Part shown: positions 59,501 through 64,000 of the stretch, piece by piece
How positions within the stretch are numbered: position 1 is the first letter of the stretch
How the letters are laid out: each line of letters starts with the position of its first letter
Assembly: GCA_036675265.1 (NCBI GenBank)
Contig: JAKFFJ010000016.1
Location: forward strand, 1-64,000
Direction of reading: 5' to 3'
DNA length: 64,000 nt
Source of the DNA: CAMPJU01 sp036675265
GTDB lineage: Bacteria > Pseudomonadota > Gammaproteobacteria > Xanthomonadales > Xanthomonadaceae
Program-made: the position numbers and the translations under genes
The notes under the pieces: model-generated
Databases searched by the model: none
The model's input: the letters and a program-made list of their open reading frames with translations, nothing else
What the model was told of the DNA's origin: nothing

Positions 59501-59988
59501 CGGTCGCCTGCACATGGACCAACACACTCTCGGTGCCGTTGACGGTGGTCACCGTGACCACGGTGCACTCCGACCCGTTGAACGGGACGGTGAACCCCAA
59601 GGCCGTGCCCGGCGCACTCGTGACCCACCAGCTCCAGGTGATCAATCCCGCGCCGGTCGCGGTCGATGCCGACACCGTGGTGGTGACCCACGCGGTTCCG
59701 GCGGGCGCCGGCCTGTTCGTCGGCGACCTGGGGGCCGTGGGCTCGGGGCCGGTGTCGTTCGCGGACGGCGTGCCCGCGAGTGGCCTGGCCTACGTGTTCG
59801 TGGCGCTCGGGGACGCCGGCGACGACGTGTCGTTCTCGGCCGACAACGGCGCGACGTTCGGATACGTGCCGACGCCCGACGCCAACGGGGTCGATGCGTC
59901 CGTGACCCACCTCCGGGTGAATCCGGGAGGCGTCTTCGCCGCGGACGGCGGCACCTTCCAGCTGCAGTACCGCGTCAGGGTGGAGTAA
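53518..59988 (+). CDS. Giant modular exported DUF11-repeat protein
   Basis: The 2156-residue protein starts with GTG, overlapping the barrel gene stop by four bases. The signal peptide ends AHAA (near residue 30). Three full modules of about 530-540 residues start at residues 32, 574 and 1106. Each has a leading sandwich (YVYDN..LTRTPQ), an SDPFGSAD domain, a DUF11 domain (LPAGLTFVSGTGTGW) and an HPDLS..LDLNGGDA domain. A fourth module at 1637 keeps only the first half. A unique segment and a final domain (DPLNGTVNPKAVPGALVTH) follow. No LPXTG, autotransporter barrel or type I signal is seen. It is probably displayed or shed via the adjacent barrel protein; this is inference. Confidence 0.8.
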   Translation: MRAFRPGVACVAWLVALLVALGAATDAHAAIKTVYVHDDGTLTRTPQAAVATAGIVPIDSKGDFNDWVLAPPVAAGKSLVLSPGNINATLVVSSSAPVTARVELWDGAPGAVGSTLLAATAADVAVNSTTPVSTTFVMPLAGAATIAAGRPLGLRVINTLGQGGSKTLTVHQYGAGVRSTIAFATSTFVNVDSVAIHSAVYPGAATKSAYARNNSVYVRAVASDPFGSADISGATLTLTDPGGTVRVAGAAMPQVADSGVATRTYEYTYVLPSTAPFGQWTATVTASEGTEGTVTHAGNATFQVALASLSITKSHTGNFTAGTNGTYSIVVQNNGGTVTGPTTVTDTLPAGLTFVSGTGTGWSCGAAGQAVTCTNGATIANATSLPTLNLTVAVAGSAPSSVSSLANVSNPNVNGGASVSSNTDTTVVVHPDLSNSATAVLDLNGGDAEPGDVLRYTVSLVESAGGPATSIGVTDDMPAGITGFTVVSTPPGSTNASTGGGGANATGRLDVTGISVPASGTATIVFDITVGAGAAAGFTIDTAPIAANPNGPGGTATAPTVTVSQSQVAASGNKLLYVYDNLSLTRTPQPAATTAGVQIASGGTSNWTLAPPIPAGETLVLPAGDIGVNLVTSSTNGKSATVTVALFDGATQVGPTATQIFSSTVPTLRTFTIALPAQYTLAAGAQLVLRVTNTTGGNVPVAVSQYDGVRSDIKFATSTVVNVDSVNLYSSAFPGTTTKPFYAANDVLYVRAVVSDPFGSADIGGASIRLLDGNGVVQLAPAEMTMVADSGANARTYEYQFTLPSNAMVGFWTATVTGREGTEGTITHLVNRSFGVGVAQLTLAMSHAGDFVAGTNGSYTLVVHNNGDPVSGTTTVTDTLPAGLSFVSGTGTGWSCSAAGQVVTCTNATALPTDGDLPPLALVVAVAGSAPATVNNVASVANAGVDGGNPQNSNTDATTILHPDLSTSTLSVLDLNGGDANPGDVLRYTIDLHETAGAAVAGVGATVQVPAGVAGFTVVDVPAGSTDASVASGGANGTGLLDITGIALSPDASDTIAFEVTIGAGATPGATLDATAIVANPNGPGATAAASTITVSQSQVAASGNKLLYLYDNGSLTRTPQPATNTAGVTIATGGIQNWTLAPAIPAGKSLVLDAGNVSATMVLNSSGNTVSVTAALFDGATQVGTTATQNLTSNAPTPVAFTIPLSAPYTLVAGRQLVLRVTNTSNGNRPVTVHQYSGTPSVLSFSTATVVNVDTVAIYAAPYPATTTKAFYAANDILYVRAVVSDPFGSADVGGATVSLATNAGAPMLSAAAMTQVADSGVATRTYERAYTVPVGAAVGFWTASVTGREGTEGTVTHTGNTSFGIGVAQLTLAKSHVGDFTAGANGSWSLVAHNNGSAVSGTTTIVDTLPAGLSFVSGTGTGWSCGAAGQVVTCTTTTGIPTGADLPTLTLTVAVGGSAPASVANVATISNPGVDGGNPQNSNADSTTIRHPDLSTSTLAVQDLNGGDANPGDTLRYTVDLVESATAAATGVAVTSDMPAGVQGFTVVSIPAGATNASLPTGGANGTGRLDITGVTVAAGASASVVFDVVVGAGATPGTAINGAAGIANPNGPGASPIASTIIVSQSQVAASGNKLLYLYDNATLTRTPQVALDTGGVAIATGGTQDWTLSPAIPAGKSLELSAGNVTATLVVDTANQQATVTARLFHGATQVGTTGSQTFTANGASPRIFTIALAAPYTVPAGAQLVLRVGTTGAAATVHQYRGAPSTLSFATTTVVNVDSVAVHSEAYPAATTAPFLVHGNTAYIRAVVSDPFGSADVGGANITLTDPGGTVRVNNVAMTQVADSGVATRTYEYQYNIPPGAQLGSWTAGVVAREGTEGTVTHSGNAAFAVQGTISAGMTWVDANAGDSVALTVAGGTGAVAGSSTAPSTTTPASGTSTAGATITLSQAFTVGSAGSYSLTLTCTRGSDGTALPVSGLGLDRTITMPVDSSVACTWTNTLSVPLTVVTVTTVHSDPLNGTVNPKAVPGALVTHQLQVINPAPVAVDADTVVVTHAVPAGAGLFVGDLGAVGSGPVSFADGVPASGLAYVFVALGDAGDDVSFSADNGATFGYVPTPDANGVDASVTHLRVNPGGVFAADGGTFQLQYRVRVE
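53611..59205 (+). repeat. Tandem coding modules of the giant DUF11 protein
   Basis: Three complete and one partial module of about 1.6 kb each begin at 53611, 55237, 56833 and 58426. Conserved segments such as GACCCGTTCGGCAGCGC recur at the same place in each, so the array probably grew by unequal recombination. The last module stops at about 59205, before the DUF11 half. Confidence 0.85.
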
Positions 59989-59994
59989 GGCGCT

Positions 59995-60585
59995 TCACTG
60001 CAACAGCGAGCGCAGCATCCAGGCAGCCTTCTCGTGGGTCTGCAGGCGCTGGGTCATCAGGTCCTCGGTCGGGTCGTCCTCGGCGGCGTCGGCGATCTCG
60101 AGCACCCTGCGCGCGGACCGGCACACCGCCTCGTTGCCGACCACCAGCTGGCGCACCATCTCCCGCCAGTCCGCGGCGTCGGGCATGCCCGGTTCCTCCG
60201 GAATGGACGAAAGCCGGATGAACTCCGCGTACGACCCTGGTGCGTTGTAGCCCAGCGCGCGGATCCGCTCGGCAATCTCGTCGAGCGCGCCCCACTGCTC
60301 GGTGTACTGGGCCTCGAACATGACGTGCAGGGCATTGAACATCGGCCCGGTCACGTTCCAGTGGAAGTTGTGGGTCTTCAGGTACAGGGTGAAGCTGTCG
60401 GACAGGAACACCGACAGGGCCTGGGCGATCCGGCGGCGGTCGCCATCCGCGATGCCGATGTCGATGGCCGGCGCCGACGAACCCGCGGCCGGCGATGCCG
60501 CCGGCGTGTTGCGCGCCGTCCCCGAAGGCTTCGCGGACTTCGCCCGGTGCGTCGTCTTGCGTGGCTTGGCGGTCTTCTTGGCCAT
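59995..60585 (-). CDS. dps: Dps-family DNA-protecting ferritin-like protein
   Basis: The 196-residue protein has a Lys/Arg/Ala-rich N-terminal tail of about 40 residues (MAKKTAKPRKTTHRAKS), likely DNA-binding and disordered. The four-helix Dps fold follows. Ferroxidase-site residues are seen in KTHNFHWNVTGPMFNALH and MFEAQYTEQWGALDEI. It stores iron with hydrogen peroxide and protects DNA under starvation or oxidative stress. GGAG lies before the ATG. Its stop is six bases from the giant gene stop (convergent). Confidence 0.94.
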   Translation of the reverse strand: MAKKTAKPRKTTHRAKSAKPSGTARNTPAASPAAGSSAPAIDIGIADGDRRRIAQALSVFLSDSFTLYLKTHNFHWNVTGPMFNALHVMFEAQYTEQWGALDEIAERIRALGYNAPGSYAEFIRLSSIPEEPGMPDAADWREMVRQLVVGNEAVCRSARRVLEIADAAEDDPTEDLMTQRLQTHEKAAWMLRSLLQ

Positions 60586-60684
60586 GCTGCTGCTCCTGTG
60601 GTTGCGGGTTTCCCGGGTCCGTTACGGTGACAATACGCCGCCGCCGTGCCCTTTTGAAATGGATTATTCCTGCCGGATCGATCG

Positions 60685-63600
60685 ATGACGCCTATCGACA
60701 AACCCCTGGTCGACCCCGGGCTGCCGATCGCCGCGGAAGCCGATCGCATTGTCGCGTTGCTGCGTGAGCACCAGGTCGTGGTGGTCGCCGGCGAGACCGG
60801 CTCTGGCAAGACCACGCAGTTGCCGAAGTTGTGCCTCGCGGCGGGCCGCGGCGTCGCGGGCATGATCGGCTGCACCCAGCCGCGGCGGATCGCGGCGCGC
60901 GCGGTCGCTCGGCGCGTGGCCGAGGAACTGCAGGTCCCGCTGGGCGGCATGGTCGGCTACCAGGTGCGCTTCAACGAGGCGGTGGGCGAGCAGACGGCGA
61001 TCAAGTTCATGACCGACGGCATCCTGCTGGCCGAGATCCAGTCCGATCGCCGGCTGTCGCGCTACGACACGATCATCGTCGACGAGGCGCACGAACGCAG
61101 CCTCAACATCGACTTCCTGCTGGGGTACCTCAAGCAGTTGCTGCAGCGGCGGCGCGACCTGAAGGTGGTCGTGACCTCCGCCACCATCGACACCGAACGG
61201 TTCTCGGCGCACTTCGGTGGCGCGCCCGTGGTCGATGTCGAAGGACGCGGCTACCCGGTCGAAGTGCGCTACCGTCCGCTGGACGAATTGCGCGCCGATG
61301 ACGAAGGCACCGGCGCCGCCTCGGTGGTCGACGGGATCGTGGCGGCCTGCGACGAGATCGCGCGCGACCGCGGCGGCGGCGACACGCTGGTGTTCCTGCC
61401 GGGCGAGCGCGAGATCCGCGACGCGCACCAGGCGCTGGAGCGGCGGAAGTACCGGCACACCGAGGTGTTGCCGCTGTACGCGCGGCTCTCGGCGCGCGAC
61501 CAGGACCGCGTCTTCAACCCCGGGCCGCAGCGGCGCATCGTGCTGGCCACCAACGTGGCGGAGACCTCGCTGACCGTGCCGCGCATCCATTACGTGGTCG
61601 ATCCCGGCCTGGCGCGCATCAAGCGCTACAGCCCGCGGGGCAAGCTGGACCGGCTGCATGTCGAACCGATCAGCCAGGCCAGCGCCGACCAGCGCAAGGG
61701 CCGGTGCGGGCGCATCGCGCCTGGCACCTGCTATCGCCTGTATTCCGAGGCGGATTTCGAGTCGCGCCAGCCGTACACGGATCCCGAGATCCGCCGCGCC
61801 GCCCTGGGCGGGGTGATCCTGCGCATGCTCGCGCTGCGCTTGGGCAGAGTCGAGGACTTCCCGTTCCTGGAGCCCCCGGACCCGCGCGCGATCGCCGACG
61901 GCTGGCAGACGCTCGCCGAGCTCGGCGCGGTGGACGCCGACCGCAGGCTCACCGACATCGGCCGGACGATGGCGCGGATGCCGGTCGACGTGAAGCTCGC
62001 CCGCATGCTCGTCGCCGCCAACGGCCACGGCTGCCTGCGCGAGATGCTGGTCATCGCCGCGTTCCTCGGCATCCAGGACCCGCGCGAGCGCCCGGCGGAC
62101 CAGCGCGGCGCGGCGGACAACGCGCATGCGCTGTTCGCGGATCCGAAGTCGGAGTTCGCCGGCATCCTCAAGCTGTGGGACGCGTACCGCGAGGCGCACG
62201 AGGCGCGGACCCAGTCGCAGTTGCGCAAGTGGGCGGGCCAGCATTTCCTCGGGTTCCTGCGGCTGCGCGAATGGCGCGAGCTGCATCGCCAGCTGAAGCT
62301 GATCACCGAGGGGCTGGGGTGGACCACGTCATTCCCCCGCGACTCGTCATTCCCGCGCGACTCGTCATTCCCGCGCGACTCGTCATTCCCGCGAAGGCGG
62401 GAATCGAGCGATTCGCCAGCCGTGGATTCCCGCCTTCGCGGGAATGACGGACCGTACGCACGCCTGCACCGCGCGCTGATTGCCGGCCTGCCGACCCATA
62501 TCGGCAACCGCGACCGGAACGCCGATCGCAGGGCCGGCATCGTCTTCGAAGGGCCACGCGGCCGGCGCTTCAAGCTCTTCCCCGGCTCGCCGCTGGCGCG
62601 CAAGCCGCCGGCGTGGGTGCTCGCGGCCACGCTGCTCGATACCGAGCAGGTGTGGGGCCTGACCAACGCGGCAATCGAGCCGGACTGGGCCATCGCGGAG
62701 TTGCCGCACCTGCTCACGCGCCGCCACCACGATCCCAGGTGGGCGCGGTCGCAGGGGCGGGTGGTGGGCAGCGAGCAGGTGTCGCTGTTCGGGCTGGTGC
62801 TGGCGCCGAAGCGACCCGTGCACTACGGCGCGCTGTACCCGGAGGAGTCGCGTGCGATCTTCGTGCGCGATGCGCTGGTAACCGGCGAGATCAACACGCG
62901 CAGCGTGTTCCTGGCGCGCAACCTCGCGACGCTCGGCGACGCGAAACAGGAAGAGGCACGCCAGCGTCGCGCGGGCCTGGTGGTCGACGAGGCGTGGCAG
63001 GCGCAGTGGTACCTGGACCGGTTGCCCGCGCACGTGCACAACGCCCAGGCGCTGGACGCCTGGTACGCGAAGCTGCCGCCGAAGGAACGCAAGGCGCTGG
63101 AATGGTCGCGCGACGACCTGCTGGTCGGCGACGAGAGCGATGCCGCGCGGTTCCCGGCCTTCCTGCCGCTCGGCGAGGCGCGGCTGCCGGTCACCTACCG
63201 GTTCGATCCCGGCGCGCCGGACGACGGCATGACCGTGACGGTGCCGCTGCACCTGCTCAACGCGCTGGACGAGGTACGGCTGGGTTGGCTGGCCCCGGGA
63301 TTCGTCGCGGAGAAGGCGACAGCGCTCATCCGCTCGCTGCCCAAGGCGCTGCGGCGCAACTTCGTGCCCGCGCCCGACTTCGCGAAGGCCTTTGCCGAAG
63401 CCTGGGCGCAACCCGGGCCGGACCCGCTGGAAGGCACGCTGGCGCGGTTCCTGCACAAGGCGACAGGCGTGCCCTTGCCGCCCACGGACTTCGACGCGCA
63501 GGGCCTCGACGCGCACCTGCGCGCCAACGTGCGGTTGCTCGATCGCGACGGCCGCACCGTGCTTGCCGAGTCGCGGGACCTGGGGGAACTGCGCGGGCGT

Positions 63601-64000
63601 TTTGGTGCACTGGCTGCTGCGGCCTTCGCCGCGCGCGCCGCCGAAGGCCTGGCCGGCGCCGGCATGACGACGTTCCCGGAAGCGCCGATTCCCGAAACCG
63701 TGCGTGGCGCCGGCGGCCTGCCAGCCTGGCCCGCGCTGCACGACGACGGCGACAGTGTGTCGCTGCAGGTGCACGCGGAAGCCGCGAAGGCCGCGGCCGC
63801 GCACCCCTCCGGGGTCAGGCGCCTGCTGCGGATCGCGCTTGCCGATCGGCTGCGCCAGGCACGCAGGCAACTGCCGGTCCAGCCGAAGACCGCCCTGCTG
63901 TACGCGGCGATCGAATCGGCCGCGGAGCCCGACGCGCGGCGCGACGGCGACCGGTTGCGGGAGGACCTGGTGGAGGGCGCGTTCATGGCGCTCGTCCACC
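60685..64000 (+). CDS. hrpA: DEAH-box RNA helicase HrpA (3' end outside window), with repeat insertion
   Basis: The visible 1105 residues match HrpA. Walker A is AGETGSGKTTQLP near residue 36, DEAH is IIVDEAHERS near 133, and motif VI is ADQRKGRCGR. The ratchet/winged-helix and OB regions and the HrpA C-terminal DUF3418-like part follow. Between ITEGLGW and YARLHRALIAGLPTHIG, where E. coli HrpA has a short linker, about 42 residues (547-590) come from repetitive DNA. The reading frame stays open through it. HrpA acts on colliding ribosomes and mRNA. The start is ATG 60685. Confidence 0.95.
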   Translation, partial: MTPIDKPLVDPGLPIAAEADRIVALLREHQVVVVAGETGSGKTTQLPKLCLAAGRGVAGMIGCTQPRRIAARAVARRVAEELQVPLGGMVGYQVRFNEAVGEQTAIKFMTDGILLAEIQSDRRLSRYDTIIVDEAHERSLNIDFLLGYLKQLLQRRRDLKVVVTSATIDTERFSAHFGGAPVVDVEGRGYPVEVRYRPLDELRADDEGTGAASVVDGIVAACDEIARDRGGGDTLVFLPGEREIRDAHQALERRKYRHTEVLPLYARLSARDQDRVFNPGPQRRIVLATNVAETSLTVPRIHYVVDPGLARIKRYSPRGKLDRLHVEPISQASADQRKGRCGRIAPGTCYRLYSEADFESRQPYTDPEIRRAALGGVILRMLALRLGRVEDFPFLEPPDPRAIADGWQTLAELGAVDADRRLTDIGRTMARMPVDVKLARMLVAANGHGCLREMLVIAAFLGIQDPRERPADQRGAADNAHALFADPKSEFAGILKLWDAYREAHEARTQSQLRKWAGQHFLGFLRLREWRELHRQLKLITEGLGWTTSFPRDSSFPRDSSFPRDSSFPRRRESSDSPAVDSRLRGNDGPYARLHRALIAGLPTHIGNRDRNADRRAGIVFEGPRGRRFKLFPGSPLARKPPAWVLAATLLDTEQVWGLTNAAIEPDWAIAELPHLLTRRHHDPRWARSQGRVVGSEQVSLFGLVLAPKRPVHYGALYPEESRAIFVRDALVTGEINTRSVFLARNLATLGDAKQEEARQRRAGLVVDEAWQAQWYLDRLPAHVHNAQALDAWYAKLPPKERKALEWSRDDLLVGDESDAARFPAFLPLGEARLPVTYRFDPGAPDDGMTVTVPLHLLNALDEVRLGWLAPGFVAEKATALIRSLPKALRRNFVPAPDFAKAFAEAWAQPGPDPLEGTLARFLHKATGVPLPPTDFDAQGLDAHLRANVRLLDRDGRTVLAESRDLGELRGRFGALAAAAFAARAAEGLAGAGMTTFPEAPIPETVRGAGGLPAWPALHDDGDSVSLQVHAEAAKAAAAHPSGVRRLLRIALADRLRQARRQLPVQPKTALLYAAIESAAEPDARRDGDRLREDLVEGAFMALVH
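62330..62449 (+). repeat. dRS3-like inverted repeat plus 18-nt tandem array inside hrpA
   Basis: Three 18-nt units (CATTCCCGCGCGACTCGT, first with one change) begin at 62330, 62348 and 62366. A perfect inverted repeat follows, with 25-nt arms at 62381-62405 and 62425-62449 and a 19-nt loop. The arm core ATTCCC-N8-GGGAAT fits the dRS3 consensus known from Neisseria and seen in xanthomonads. The 18-nt period is six codons, so the array is read as SFPRDS repeats. Confidence 0.95.

Noticed and set aside
58000..59988. Autotransporter barrel or LPXTG/RTX signal at the end of the giant protein
   Set aside because: The final segment is a beta-sandwich with no terminal Phe strand pattern, no sortase motif and no Asp/Gly nonapeptide repeats.
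62330..62449. CRISPR-like array
   Set aside because: Units are 18 bp with no spacers, adjoin an inverted repeat and are inside an open helicase frame.

Overview
The window is about 70% GC, has no insertion sequences or phage genes, and is packed with short-spaced operons. Gene order and protein sequences point to a gammaproteobacterium of the Xanthomonadaceae/Lysobacteraceae (Lysobacter/Luteimonas-like). Diagnostic blocks are pilS-pilR-pilA followed by pilin-linked glycosyltransferases, yebC-ruvC-ruvA-kup-ruvB, and ybgC-tolQRAB-pal-cpoB-queE-queC-tRNA-Lys. This assignment is inference from context.

Layout. 1-7225 (minus strand): type IV pilus regulation (PilS/PilR), the major pilin PilA with a sigma-54 promoter and terminator, then three overlapping glycosyltransferase-type genes. 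7285-11005: sucC-sucD and a glutamine-dependent NAD synthetase. 11047-13721: bamD divergent from rluD-pgeF. 13694-17609 (minus): a coupled otsB-GH15-otsA trehalose operon, divergent from clpB, which has a heat-shock-like promoter. 20334-26726: two CPA2-type antiporters, the ABC-F protein YheS, a lipoprotein and a SIMPL-domain protein. 26804-31998: fmdB-like gene, aspS, an acetyltransferase, a hydrolase, yebC, ruvC, ruvA. 32015-42375: kup, a palindromic repeat region, ruvB, the Tol-Pal operon, the queuosine genes queE/queC and tRNA-Lys(UUU). 42383-46225 (minus): a secreted beta-propeller protein and RecQ.

46261-59988 is the accessory and most novel part. A four-gene, same-strand cluster encodes two small exported DUF11-type proteins, a 1781-residue outer-membrane beta-barrel protein with DUF11 and carboxypeptidase-regulatory-like domains, and a 2156-residue exported modular protein. 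Three exported proteins seem to share a terminal domain. The cluster is preceded by a direct-repeat candidate operator and a structured leader. I infer a surface-display or surface-layer/adhesion system; its function is not established. 59995-64000: Dps, and HrpA running off the window.

Two essential-type genes carry dispersed palindromic repeats fused in frame: yheS has a 50-nt REP-like unit, and hrpA has a dRS3-like inverted repeat plus an 18-nt tandem array. Many genes have a TAnnAT-like box; in several the box ends 5-7 nt before the start codon, a layout suggesting leaderless mRNAs.
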